NCBI GenBank assembly: GCA_025765615.1 | Contig: JAIVFJ010000045.1 | Location: 186,001 to 250,000, forward strand | DNA length: 64,000 bases | Direction of reading: 5' to 3' | Origin: Zopfochytrium polystomum | Taxonomy: Eukaryota; Chytridiomycota; Chytridiomycetes; Chytridiales; Chytridiaceae | In this document: one piece after another, positions 32,609 through 44,506 of the stretch | Layout: each line of letters begins with the position of its first letter | How positions within the stretch are numbered: the first letter of the stretch is position 1 | Translations under genes and position numbers: made by a program | The notes under the pieces: model-generated | The model's database searches: none | Told to the model about the DNA's origin: nothing | The model's input: the letters and a program-made list of their open reading frames with translations, nothing else

Positions 32609-34018
32609 AGGTGATTGGGATGTTGGGGCGGGGGAGGGAAGGGTGTGGGGTCGATGTGACCCGCGGATGGGGTGTGATGGGGTTGATCGGTGGACGAGCT
32701 TTGTCGAAGAAGTTTGGCGCGGCGGCATTCTCTGGTCGTTCGGGGCTTCGGACATGCGTCAATAGACTTTTTTTTTTCCCTCTCCCTGTACCCATGTCCG
32801 AAGAAGAGCCACCACGCGTGGAGCTGGCGCCAGGACACATTGGTACAAGTCGACGCGTTTTGGAGTGTCCTTGGTGAAAGGAAGGACAGCGCGATGCTTT
32901 CAGCTGCTGCTCGCGGAATTTCCGGGGTGGAGGGGGGTGAGTGCACCGTTTGATGGATTTAGACCCTTGCGACCACATTATCGCAGAGGGCAGCACCCCG
33001 CCTGCTGCTTGCGATCGTTGGGACGACGACAGGATTTCCGGTCCCCCCGCGAAGCGCTGAATTGGGATAGGACCCACCCCCCGTTGCGCTCGGCGTCTCG
33101 GCCACAGTGGAAAGATGCCCGCGAAATTGAAAAAGATCGCTGGGCTGGCATTGGCTTGTTCGGAAACGGTTGTGGACTGTGGTGGGGCCGCTGGACTGGA
33201 TTGCCGGGGCTGGTACGCCAGCGGCGACGGGGGGATCGCATAGTCAGCAAGAGACCCCATCTGGTTGCGATCTGGGAAGATCTCGTAGCGCATATACAGG
33301 AATACCGTCAGAAATATTTACAAAAAAGTGTGTGTTTAGAACGAGTAGGGGCTCATGACGGAACGACAAGTACCAGGAGGTTTGGTGGGTTGGGCTTTTT
33401 TGGGCGTTCATTTGGTGTTTGCGTCGAGAGAACGCGGGTTAGGATGATCGTGTGGGGGGTGGAGGGCCAGTATGCAAGCAAGGTAGCTCAGCAGCAAGCA
33501 GGCGACATCCAGACGAGCGAGCGCATCCACGAGAGCCCCAACAACCTCCTCACGACCCTTTTTTTTTATTTTTTTTATTTTTTTTATTTTCTTCTTTTTT
33601 GTTTCCCCCCTTTACTCCTCGCATCAGCCCGTGAGCGTGACGAGCCGCTGTCGCTCCGCGTCTGTCTATCTTGCAGTTGGTTAGGCGTCCACGATTTTAT
33701 CAGCTGAGAAGGTCCGTCGTCGTGTCCGCCACGCGTGAAGAGACTGGATGACAAACGGCAAAAATACTCTGGGCCGGCCATGAAGTCCCATCAAAATATT
33801 TGGGGCTCGAGAGGAAACAAACCTTCAGGCGATTTTCTTCCATTTTTGGAAGGAAATATCTCAATATTCCCAGTCAAAGAGAATTTTTTTGTTGTGCGCC
33901 AGCGATTTTTCTCTCGAACGTGGATTGCGCGCTTCAAGGCAATGCCGGCCGCCACACAGCAAGCCACAGAGCAGAGAGGGCGTGTGTGTGTGCGTGAGAG
34001 AAAAAAAGAAAGGGCTGG

Positions 34019-34020
<2 letters not shown>

Positions 34021-34096
<76 letters not shown>
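34021..34096. repeat. GA dinucleotide tract, 76 nt
   Basis: Uninterrupted GA repeat. Confidence 0.95.
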
Positions 34097-34102
<6 letters not shown>

Positions 34103-34206
34103 ATACGCGATGCGGAGGGATATTGAGCAGCGGCAGAACGTCATTCATTCGCGGCGGCTCTCTTCCATGGGGGAAGACACTGCCCCTTCCGTTCGTCAGT
34201 GTGCGC

Positions 34207-34265
34207 GTGAGTGAGTGTGTGTGTGTGTGTGTGTGTGCGTGTGTGCGTGTGTGCGTGCGCGCGTG
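34207..34265. repeat. GT-rich tract
   Basis: GAGT, GT and GTGC repeats. Confidence 0.9.
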
Positions 34266-34405
34266 ATACAACGTCAAGTCAAATCACAAAAAAAAAGAAA
34301 AAAAATTCTCCTCGCTTCGAATCCCTTAATTCACAAGACTTGATAATGCCTGTCGGGTTCCACGTAGTGGAGAGGGCCGCTCTGTCTGTCTGTCTGCTCT
34401 GCCTG

Positions 34406-34406
<1 letters not shown>

Positions 34407-34450
<44 letters not shown>
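34407..34450. repeat. CT tract 85 nt upstream of the BBE gene
   Basis: About 22 CT units on the coding strand, shortly before the ATG at 34535; possibly in the promoter or 5' UTR. Confidence 0.92.
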
Positions 34451-34453
<3 letters not shown>

Positions 34454-34534
34454 CGTATAAACTTGCTCCTCCTCCTCCGCAATCCTCGAGCAAAGTAGTT
34501 ACCGCTGCACCCGTCCGACCGCAAGAACGGCAAG

Positions 34535-36349
34535 ATGGTCGCCGGAGCTGCCTTCGTCGTCGCCGCAGCCCTTGCATTGGTGGCCGCACCCGATACCGTC
34601 GCTGCGGGCGGCCACGGCCCTCACACCTACTGCAGACCAACTCAGTCGTGCTGGCCAGGCAGCATCGCCTGGAGCGCGTTCAACAGGACCGTCAGCGGCC
34701 GTCTCATCCAGGTCGTCCCCCTCGCCAAGCCGTGCTACGACGACCCCTCCGGCGAGGCCTGCCAGTCGGTCCAGGCCGGATACTACGACCCGGCCTTCCG
34801 CAGCAAAACCCCCGGCGCCAGCGAGTACCTCAACTGGGAGACCTGCGGCTCCCAAAACTGCCAGATCGACCTTGTTGCACCGTCCAGCGGCGCCGCGCTG
34901 GGCAACTGCTCCCTTGGCCGCCTGTCCGTGTACGCCGTCGACGTGTCTTCCACCCTCGATGTGACGGCCACAATCTTCTTTGCCCGCCTGTTCAACATCA
35001 AGATTGCAATCAAGAACACAGGCCACGACTTGACCGGCCGCAGCCACGCCCCCGATTCGCTGACCATTTGGACCCACAACCTCAAGGAAATGAAGTACGA
35101 GCCGAACTTCACCGTCGGCAAGACAAGCTCCCCTGCGTTCAGGTTCGGAGCCGGCGTTCAGACCGCCGAGGCGACCGCCTTTGCCAACGCAAACAACAAG
35201 TCCATCGTCCAGGGCGACTGCCCGACCGTCGGAATCGCCGGTGGTTGGTGGGCGGGCGGAGGCAAAGGTCCCTTCGGCCCCCTCTACGGCCTCGGAGCGG
35301 AGAACGTCCTTCAGGTCACCATTGTCACCGCGGACGGCCTTGCCCGCACGCTGAACAACGCCTCGACCGGCAGCGAGGCGGACCTCTTCTGGGCCGTGCG
35401 CGGCGGTGGTGGCGGTACCTGGGGTGTCGTGACCGAAGTCGTGTTCAAGGCCCACCCGATCCAGCCCTTTGTCATGGCCATCTTCTCGGCGACGCTGACC
35501 AACCACTCGGACCCGATCGCCAACACCATCATGACCGAGTTCCTCACGGTTCTCGCCAAGAACCAGCCCAAAGTCGCCGCGCTGAGCGCCTTCGGCGCCC
35601 ACACCTTCTCCCCGTACTCCATCGGCGGGAGATACCTTTTCCCAGGCTCCGACGTCGCCCTCGCCACAAAAACCGCGCAGCCCGTCCTCGACGTCATCGC
35701 AAAGTACAACTCCAGCTTCGCCGCGTCGTCGTTCAGCATCAACGCGTACCCAAGCTACGTCGCCACCGCCGCAAACATCCCCGACGGCAACCCCTACGGC
35801 TTCAACGCACTCGTCTCGACCCGGCTCGTCCCGAAATCCCTCTTTGCGAACGACTCGTCCATCGCGACCCTCGTCGACGCCATCGTCAAGGGCTACTACC
35901 TAAACATCCCCCCTGACTCGCCGCTGGCGGGGATCGACCTGATCGCATCCATCGCCGTCACAGTCGACGCCGGCGGGCCCATGGACCTCAAGAACCGTCC
36001 CGCGACCGCGGTCCACCCGGCCTGGAGCGACAGCTACTGGCAGATCATCTACGCGACGGGGTGGACAAAGAACCTGGCCGACCTCGGCCTCGTGCCGCTC
36101 CTCGAGGCCAGCGTCAGCTCCGCCGCCGAGCCGCTGCGCGCGATCACTCCCGGCGGTGGGACGTACCTGAACGAGGGCGACCCGAACGAGGCCGACTGGC
36201 AGGGCGCGTTCTTTGGGTCGAACTACCCGCGTTTGTTGGAGATTAAGAACAAGTGGGACCCTAACGGCGTTTTTACCGTGTGGAAGGGGGTTGGATGGGT
36301 TGAGAAGCAGGACAGCTCAGAGTACTGTTACTATGAGCAGTGGGTTTGA
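34535..36349 (+). CDS. secreted FAD-linked oxidase, BBE/isoamyl-alcohol-oxidase type
   Basis: Intact single-exon gene, 604 residues. Signal peptide about 1-24 (MVAGAAFVVAAALALVAAPD). A PCMH-type FAD domain shows IKNTGHDLTGRSHAPDSLTI, where His164 is the expected 8-alpha-histidyl flavin site, and GDCPTVGIAGGWWAGGGKGP, where Cys229 sits at the position of the 6-S-cysteinyl link of bicovalent enzymes. Next come LYGLGAENVLQVTIVTADG and FWAVRGGGGGTWGVVTEVVF. The C-terminal BBE segment is YLNEGDPNEADWQGAFFGSN, YPRLLEIKNKWDPNGVF. The NTGHD(Y/L)xGRSxGxxSLxIWT pattern is that of fungal MreA-like isoamyl alcohol oxidases; the real substrate is unknown. Several N-x-S/T sites fit secretion. No introns and no frame break. 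Confidence 0.92.
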   Translation: MVAGAAFVVAAALALVAAPDTVAAGGHGPHTYCRPTQSCWPGSIAWSAFNRTVSGRLIQVVPLAKPCYDDPSGEACQSVQAGYYDPAFRSKTPGASEYLNWETCGSQNCQIDLVAPSSGAALGNCSLGRLSVYAVDVSSTLDVTATIFFARLFNIKIAIKNTGHDLTGRSHAPDSLTIWTHNLKEMKYEPNFTVGKTSSPAFRFGAGVQTAEATAFANANNKSIVQGDCPTVGIAGGWWAGGGKGPFGPLYGLGAENVLQVTIVTADGLARTLNNASTGSEADLFWAVRGGGGGTWGVVTEVVFKAHPIQPFVMAIFSATLTNHSDPIANTIMTEFLTVLAKNQPKVAALSAFGAHTFSPYSIGGRYLFPGSDVALATKTAQPVLDVIAKYNSSFAASSFSINAYPSYVATAANIPDGNPYGFNALVSTRLVPKSLFANDSSIATLVDAIVKGYYLNIPPDSPLAGIDLIASIAVTVDAGGPMDLKNRPATAVHPAWSDSYWQIIYATGWTKNLADLGLVPLLEASVSSAAEPLRAITPGGGTYLNEGDPNEADWQGAFFGSNYPRLLEIKNKWDPNGVFTVWKGVGWVEKQDSSEYCYYEQWV

Positions 36350-36679
36350 TTAGACTGAAGATTTTGTAGAGAATAGAGATGGGTGGAAATCGGGTTGCTG
36401 TCGCAGTACCAATACCAATCGGCACGCGTGAATTTCGTCTTTGGAGGCAGTGTGGAAAAGAGTTAATAAATGATGACGCCTAGACGTTAAATCAACTGCC
36501 TTTACTGTGCAAGTTAAGGCACTTTGACAAAACTGTCGAACAGTCGGTAAGGCAGTCGGCGAGCTGCACAAGGATGCGAGCTAAACGGGGGTCGGGCGGC
36601 GGCGCCGAGTGTGCCGCGCCGGCAGTGGCAAGCAGTCCAACGGCCACGACTGCGATCACAAAGCGCCACAGCAGACTCC

Positions 36680-37195
36680 AGAGAATGAACTGCAGGGGAA
36701 GGCTCTGTCGACGCGAAGCACCGTCAGCCGCAGCGTCTGACCTGTCACCAAAAGGAATATTTCGTTCTTTCGGAGTCGCCGGCGAACTTGACGATCGAGC
36801 CGGATGGCGCCCAGACACAACGGATGATTCGTTCAAACGGACGATTGATCGACTCGTACAGTTTCGCGGCTCCATCGATCCCGTGTTCACGAAAAAGCCG
36901 TGTCGAAAGCTGCGTGAATCTTGGGTTTGGGGTGGTGGGTTGGGTGGACGAAGTTCGCGTTTCGTCAGCCGCGCGTTTTGTCGCTACCAAGTACCGGAAA
37001 TGTCGCTATCCGTGACAGTGCTGCCGTCGACGACTTCTTGAAGCGGGAGTTGGATTGGAGAAGCGGATCTGCCGCAGACCGAACGCTCACGATCTGGAAG
37101 AAACTTCAACATTGATCTTCTCAAAACGTTGTACATGCATTGTTCTTTGGAAATATCGCTGCTGCCAGGTAAATAAGTGCTGCACCAGCACACAC
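36680..37195 (-). pseudogene. decayed partial copy of the adenylyl-cyclase gene 5' end
   Basis: On the same strand as the cyclase gene at 37479-42998 and just beyond its 3' end. It repeats that gene's first exons: LKFLPDRERSVCGRSASPIQ, LPLQEVVDGS, then DISG at the same GTAC donor, a diverged intron, and QLSTRLFREHGIDGAAKLYE, SINRPFERIIRCVWAPSGSI and VKFAGDS. The parent equivalents are at about 42490-42990. The second intron and the following VVCW codons are lost, the first intron no longer joins in frame, and VAVIDISG has become VTDSDISG. Similarity fades left of about 36680 (SDAAADGASRRQ against SDAAADSACRQ). It is a broken remnant of a tandem duplication. Confidence 0.8.
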
Positions 37196-37478
37196 CACCG
37201 CAGCTGTCGTTCCCTCTTCAAAATTGGACCATGCTTGTGGAGGACCCTGCAGCGCTAACGATGATTGCACCAATGGCACCAGCGACCGCCATGCCAGACT
37301 TCTCTGTTGCCTTGGACTTTGGTCGCGGACGCGGGCGAAAATGCGTGGGTGATAAGTCTGTGCATATGGAACAAGTCCATGATCTTTTCATGAATTTTCA
37401 TTAAGTGTTTATAATCTTCCTGTGATCAATCACATACGTTTGCAACCGTTCCTCTGAACCATTCACAGAAAAATATTT

Positions 37479-40400
37479 TCAACCATCGATTTGAAAAAGC
37501 ATCTTCAGTCTGTCTGGATCGCACCGATTGTCGAACGACTCGAAGCGCTTCAAAAGATCGGGCACAAGGACTGCCGCCGTGTCCCCGCCCCCATTCAGGT
37601 GCCTCAACCTGAGCAGCCGCGCCTCCAGCATCAGGCGAATGTGCTCCGGCATCCGGCTGTCTCTACGACGCAGAAGCGCGGAAAGCACTGTTTCGGCCCG
37701 CTTGCCTCTGCCGCCGAAAACAAGCCTCGTCGCGTCTGACAGAGCGCCGCAGCAGACCCCAAAGAAGATCTTGCGGCCCGCCCGCCGCGCGAATCCGCGC
37801 ACCGCGGCGCAAATGGCAAGGGCAACTGCGGTGAGCTCACCGCGCTGGCGCGCGTCGAGCGAATCTTGCTCTGAAAGAGACAGGCCGAGGCCGAGAAGGG
37901 CGACTAGAATTGTCAAGTTTCCAAACAAAGTGGTTTGAGCCTGAAGGTCAGAGTTAGGCGCGTTGTTTTTTGATAACGGTCGGAAAGCAAGTCGCCAGAC
38001 CAACGTAGTGGGCGTCGTTTTGAGGTGCAAGACTAATTCAGATGCAAAACATTGAATCGTTTCCGCCGCCTCAGAAACGTGCTTCCCTCGCTCGGCCAGC
38101 CGCAGAGAAAGGCTCAAAACACATGCGAGAATGTAAGAAACCGTGGGCTTATTGGTCTCGTCAAAGCCGAGGGTCTTGCAAATGGAAGTTAGTAAAAATC
38201 CCAGACATATTTGAAGAAATCACCGTCCGGCTGAGTCCATCCTTGAACCACGTGTGAATGAATGACTCCGCGTTCGAAAAATCAGATAGCAAAGCTGCTT
38301 CGTGTGCTGCAAAGCATTGGATTTGCTGAATGAAAGGTTTGTCAGTGCAGCACTTTTCCATCGACATTAGGAAGCACTCAATCTTGAAAACTCCGTCCTG
38401 CTCTGTTTCCAGAGAGAACTTGCCCAAACTGGAATATGTAGGCTATTCAGAAATAAACTGACGGGAAGAAATTCACAATAAAGACTCATGAAGCTCCTTA
38501 CGCGAGCAAGTACGTCATGAATGCAATCCAAGTGCTCTTTGACGTCATTTCCAACTCCGCCCCAGCAATTTTCAAGTATTCGAGCGCATCACGGTGGCGA
38601 AGAACATCACAATGCTCCACGGTGTCCTTTTGAAGAATGTTGATAAGTGACTCGAGTATGCAGCAGTTTGATTTGTGCTCCAACTCGCCAAGTGAAATAG
38701 CAGGACCAGGGTCAAAATTGGCGGCTTCGAAACATTTTTTTGCTCTTTCTGTCGTTCCGGCACAGTAAAAAATAACTCCAATGCCCAAGAATATCTCTCT
38801 GCGCCACCACTGCCACATGGATTTGTCCGATTCTGTGGTTTCGCCAAGATGTGCAAGAAATAGTGCCGCCATCTGTAAATACAGAAAGTCCAAGCCTCGA
38901 ATCCTTCCAAGCATTGATGACAAACTGAGTTTATCCAGGACGATGCATATGCTTTGCAGCCCCTCCCCTGGGTCGACCTCATGAGAAAGCAGATCAACAT
39001 TCGCGAAGGGGTGAACTGATTTTGATCGCTTGACGACCGGCGCGTGTCTTCCGGGAAACGCCAATGGAAAAGTTTGCGTCAAATACTGAGCGCAAATCTC
39101 TCTGGCTTTCGACGGGCTTGACGCTTGAACCTGCTTTAAAATGCGGAAGTGCTGCCACAGCAATGCGAGGAGCTTGCCGATGCCCTTGGACGGCACACTG
39201 AAAGTTGCCCCACAGAGCCTCAACAGTTCCGCCGCGGCCGCAAGGAACTTTTCCGTGTCCCTGACGGGGGGTCGTAGGCAGCATTAGTCACCTGAGTGAA
39301 AGAGATTTAGAGGCTCTACTTTGTCTGAAAGTGCAGCGAGGCCCTCAGCTGGCAGTCCTGAAGTCGCAAGGTCAACGGTAGATTGTTGCAATACGATTCG
39401 TCGTTTTCGTCCAGCATTGCTCTGTACAGAAACGCGTCGGCTGAATTTCTCGCTTTCGCTGCAGAAATGAATCCTTTGAAGAGGTACTCAGACTTGAGTT
39501 GCGTTTCCCCTTCCAGTTGACTGAGATGGTCAATAATTGTCGGCAACAGAACACCGTCATCCGCTTCCTCCCTGAAACGATTGATCAAATGATGAACAAG
39601 AACGCGGCGGATTGCGTCTCGCCGCTGTGGAAGTAAGGCTGAAAAGACTCCTCTATGAATAAGATAGTGGCTAAAGCAAAAGTCTACTTCCGCCGCCGAT
39701 TTACATGTCACGAATCCGTAGCGATCCTCAGACTCCAATAAGCGCCTTATATCACTCTCGGTCGTTTTATCCGCCACGCTTGCCGACTTCATAAGATTGA
39801 TGACCTCAGTCAGAGTGTGGATGCTAAAGTACTGCCCGATGACCGAAGCAATAGACACTGCGTGACGAAAGTGTGCGGACAGAGAATCCAACCTATGACC
39901 GAAAGTTAACTTCGCAAACATCATAAAGTCATTGCTCACTGTGCAGTGATCGCACTATTCATGTCGAGTTCGGAGTGCGACATTCGCTTTCGCGTACGTG
40001 TTCCTTTCCAGCCCCTTTGATGAATACGGCAGCTGTTGGCTTCCAGATTGACTTTTTACCAGAGAAAGAACAACATGTAGAGCGATGGGGATTCCTCCAG
40101 ACTGCATTATAATCTTCCTCATATAGCGACTGTTGTCACGTTTGAGTCTCGCAACTCTTTCTCAATCAAGAGTCGAACAGCAGCCGGAGAAAGTGGCTCA
40201 AGCTGTAATTTTGTGTTGCATAAGGAGTGGAGAGTGTCGAAATCATCAACATATTTCCATTCCTGCGGCACGCAGTGTCAAGCAGTGTCAAGTGCGTGGT
40301 CATTCAAATTCGATCTCACATACCTCTCGCGTTCTTCCGGCAATAACGAACAATACAGCTGGACAGAGTGAGAAAACCCTTTGCAAGACTTTGAGGGATT

Positions 40401-42998
40401 CTTGATCAATCCACTGTGATCAATTTTTTTTTGGTTAGAGCGCTGGCATCACTGCTTTGAGAGAATCCTTAACCTACCTGTGCGTCATCGCAGACCATGT
40501 AAATTGTGTGACCCAGATCCTGGATAAGATGAAGCAGCTGCGCAAATAGGGACGAAAGCGTCACGCCCACGTCCCCACTGGTAACGGGAATTTGCTTGGT
40601 CCAGCGGAGCCCGGGAATCGCCCCAATTGCACCAAGGCCGCCTTTCCAACGAGACACACTGTTTCGAGAAGGAACAACGAGACTGGATCATCCGAATCGA
40701 GTTGACCCAGTGTTTGCGACGCGTACGGCTCATTAGAAGAATCTCCGAAACTGGCAATTGACACTCTTCTCGCCGATTTCAAATGGCTTGGTGAAATATC
40801 GTTTGCCATCAACTGCAATATCAACGAGCGGAGCATCGATCCAAAGAATGCAAAAGAGCTTCTTTGCCTCATTTCATGCGCAACACATACCCTTTGGGTT
40901 GTAATGTATCAATAAATCCACTGAAGCGATGGAACAATGGATAGCCACGCGACCCACACCCTACCATGATATCGTTTTCGCGTCGTCCTCGACCCTCTGG
41001 GTAATGAACTCGACTAAAGCTGACTTTCCAAGCCCAGACCTTCCTGTTAGCATCACGCGGTGCTTAAGCTCTCGATCTCGCCACCGTTTGACAACATGAT
41101 GCAGCAACTCAATTTCACTTTCGCGACCAACGAGCTCTTGCCGTGTGTTTCTCGTCGAAGATTTTGCTTGGCCCTCTTTCGATCGAACAAGTGGGTAGAA
41201 TGACACGGACTGCTGAATCCTTAAAGCAGCGTCGAGAATCAGATATTTTCTCATTAATGAAGACCTGAATTACCTTTCAACCACAATTTGGGCGTGGACG
41301 TGTCGAACTCAAATTCTGAGTGGCAGGCTCGAAATGTGGCCTCGTCGCAGCGGACGCGAACTTCCGCAAAGCCGTGAGAGTCATCGCCAGCTGCCACTTC
41401 AGCGCACATCAAGCGAGCGGCGAGATTGACGGTGGCGCCAAGGACTGTGCCATCCATTCGAAGATCGTTTCCAATGAGACCGGCATACACGGTTCCCAAC
41501 GCAACCCCAACATTCACAACCCCCATGTCCACGCTGGGGTGCTCCAACAACGCGCGGCGAATACGCTCAGCAAAGTCAATGCAAGCCTGTATCGCGTACA
41601 GCGCCTCGGAGCGGTGGTGAGCGAAGCCGCGGAGGCCCCACACCGCCAGCGCGGTGAACGCCTTGTCGTCAAAGTTCACTTGGCGGAGGCTTCCCCCGTT
41701 CTCGCTGGCGCTTGCGATCACTGTTTTAGTGGCGAGCTGAGCCGCAACGATCGGATCCGCAGCGTGAGGCCGGTCGGTGCTGCTGTGATCGCTCGACAGC
41801 GACCCGAGCGCTATTCCCGGAAACCCGAAGAAAACGACGGCCACAGTGCGAAGATCGCTGTAAAGGTCGTTTTCGTCGGAATTCGATGGCCCCGCCCATT
41901 GCGAAGCAGATCGAGGTACCGTGGGAAGCCGCTCCAAGCCCTTTGATTGTCCGTTCTCAACCAGGTAATTCGCGATCGAGGTTTCGATAAAGCGAAGCGC
42001 GCGACTGTCGTCCAGGACACCTTCGGTTGGTGTCTTTTCGCCCCGAATGCGATCGCAAAGTGCCACAGCCGACTCCACGATTCGTTGTGCCATCTGATTG
42101 GCTTCGGTGATGGTAGTATTGCCAAAACTTTGGAGAAGCGAATAAATGTCGGATTGAAGGGAAAGTGAAGCCTCGGAAAAATGTGGAACCGCCTCGATGA
42201 GAGCTTCCGTGAAGTTTGCAGACAGAACCACCTCTCCGCGATTTCCCACAGCCAGCATAGCGCCAGCCTCTGACACTGCCTCTCCGGCGATCAGGTACTC
42301 GATCCTTCCGTTGGTGCTAGATGTTTGCTTTTCGACTTTACCTGCGCGCTGCTGTTCAGATTCTCCCAAGTAAACGTGGTGAACACGGCCGTAGCCGACG
42401 CCAATGTGGATCCCAACATCATCGTCAGTCGAACCAGTCGACGCGTCTTTGATCCGTCCGGAGTGGAATGACTGCTGCAGCTCCAAGCAGCAGAGAAAGG
42501 ACTGAAGAAGAAGGCCCTGTCGACATGCACTGTCCGCCGCAGCGTCGGACCTGCCACAAAATTTAACAGCCAGTTTCATCAAAGTGGTCATGCTGGATCA
42601 AGTGATCAATCTGTGAGTACCAGCAAACGACCGCTGAGTCGCCGGCGAACTTTACGATCGAGCCAGATCGCGCGTAGACACACTGGATAATTCTCTCAAA
42701 TGGGCGGTTAATCGCCTCGTGCAGTTTCGCGGCTCCGTCGATCCCGTGTTCACGAAAGAGTCGTGTCGACAGAAGCGTGAATCCTTAGATTTTGGGGGAT
42801 TGGGTGGAAGAAGTTCGCGTTTGGTTTAACAGCCGCGTCATTTGCTGCTACCCATGTACCGGAAATGTCGATAACCGCGACAATGCCGCCGTCCACGACT
42901 TCATGAAGCGGGAGTTGGATCGGCCGAGCAGACTTGCGGCAGGCAGAACGCCCATGCTCTGGAAGAAACTTCAACATTGGGCTTTTTCTTTCCTGCAT
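37479..42998 (-). CDS. soluble-adenylyl-cyclase-like protein: two cyclase domains, NTPase module, helical-repeat C-terminus
   Basis: Architecture of the ADCY10-type soluble adenylyl cyclase (ATP to cAMP). First exons: 42860-42998, 42621-42783, then from 42550; introns of 76 and 70 nt. C1 domain: VIDISGFTLLSTRLFREHG (metal Asp), then KLHEAINRPFERII and GSIVKFAGDSAVVCW (second metal Asp, Lys). C2 domain: LRTVAVVFFGFPG, then NVGVALGTVYAGLIGNDLRM and DGTVLGATVNLAARLM (Asn and Arg for catalysis). Next is an AAA/AAA_16-type module: LVGRESEIELLHHVV, Walker A GRSGLGKSALVEF (about 41000), Walker B YMVCDDAQ-WIDQESLKVLQ across an intron at 40414-40477, and VLFVIAGRTRE (exon 40324-40413). Further exons: FCFSHYLIHRGVFSALLPQR (39316-39939), then TPR-like helices to the stop at 37479-37481. 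The junction near 41220-41275 and the frame near 40620 are not resolved. Likely a cytosolic or flagellar cAMP source. Confidence 0.82.
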
Positions 42999-44506
42999 TG
43001 TGTCAGTTTGGGGAAACCCGGATAACTCTTGGCATTTCTTAGTAGATTAGACAGGGGGAAAATCTGATTTGTCGAAGAGTAGAGGACGTTGCCAGAGGAC
43101 TCCACGCATTTCGCTCTGCTATGCGTTCCTTGATTTGCCGGCGTCACATTCTTGTTCGAAGCACGCGCGTGGGTCACTAGTTTGCAGTTGATAATGATGT
43201 TGGCGACCGTGTTTTACAATTAATTGCCCGTCGTCAACGAGTCGAGGGTGGTCCACCTACACTATGCACAGATCCCTTTCCGGGTACTCCACCGTCTCGG
43301 AACGCCTGCCAGCATCCGCCCCGGTCAGCAGGATTTCCCCAACTCTAGCACCCGCCTGTCGCCATCCCCATTTCCACTGGCCTGCTGAAGGTTTGATCTG
43401 AACGCGGCGAGGAGTTGCTGGAACGGGCGCCCGCCGATCGTCCGAGAAAAATTGTACGGAGGGAAAACGTAAAAGCCTGCAAAAATGGAAGGACTTTTAC
43501 ACCTGCACCAAAGTAAAAAGTTGATTTTTTTTGGGGGTCATTGCCTCGAACTTGGGTTTCGTTTTCGTCATTGAATAATTTGACACGCCCAACAGTCAGT
43601 CACACGTGTCACAGCGCCAATTCTTCCGTCTTCGCGATCCCCCACCCCCTCCCCCACCACCTTACAAGCAATCTGAGAGAGCTAGACATCGGATCCCTCA
43701 TCACATGCTTAGTATAATAAAATCCTTTAGGGGAGCGCATGATTAGTTTTCTAATTGGTAAAAATCTGCCCCTCGGATTGTGTGGGCGAGTTCTTTGCCG
43801 CAACAGAAAAAAAACAAACGTTTCTGCTGTTCTTTGTATTCCCAAAAAAAACGTCAGGGAAATGTAGAGCTTAAACAAAAACAAAAAAAAAGCAAAAAAA
43901 AAAAAACGAAAAAAGGTAGAAAGCCGGGACGCGCTTGTTGCAACGCAGGTTATGGGCATCAGCTGAGAGAGATGACCAAAACAAAGGGGGGGCGAGGAGG
44001 TGGGGGGGTCTCAGCACGTCGCAAGTTTCAAGGCTCCCCGAAATCTGAAGACAAGTTCCAGAGGAGTGGAACTAGAACGGCGAATTTAGGCAAGTGCGGG
44101 TAGGCGGGTGAGCGCGAAATCGCACTAGAAGCGACGATCAGCAAGGGAGCTGGCGGGAAGAGTCAGAAAGGGTACGGTTTGGAAAAGGTACTGCACAAGA
44201 AGCGAGGGTAGAGAAAGGGACATGACGGGGCCAGAAGGGGAATTCACTGAGAGAGGGGCTGTATGGAAGAAATAAAGAAGAATCCGAGTTGATTGCGAAT
44301 TGTAGGGGGCAGTGGCAAGCGTGGTTGAAAGGTGCGTGCGCCACTAGAAATCAACTGGGGCGGCTGGGTGCGGCAATAGCAAAAAGTTCCGGACAACATG
44401 CGCGTAAAATCTACAAGAACGGATGGGTAGCAGGGGCGGAAGAGCAGGACAGGTAGGACGCGACACCAAAGCTGCCTTGGAATATCGATACGCGCCCAGC
44501 GACGAA
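42999..44506. other. intergenic stretch
   Basis: 5' flank of the cyclase gene and 3' flank of the bHLH gene. A-rich runs at about 43808-43915. No gene supported. Confidence 0.5.

Larger units (their letters stand above)
32609..34534. other. intergenic stretch with long simple repeats
   Basis: No supported gene. Several long minus-strand ORFs (for example 32562-33293) are low-complexity shadows. It contains a T-rich stretch (33558-33602) and the three tracts listed next. Confidence 0.5.

Noticed and set aside
32562..33293. 243-residue minus-strand ORF
   Set aside because: Overlaps the end of the carrier exon on the other strand, no motif, no intron logic.
36574..37041. 155-residue plus-strand ORF
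   Set aside because: Antisense to the decayed cyclase copy.
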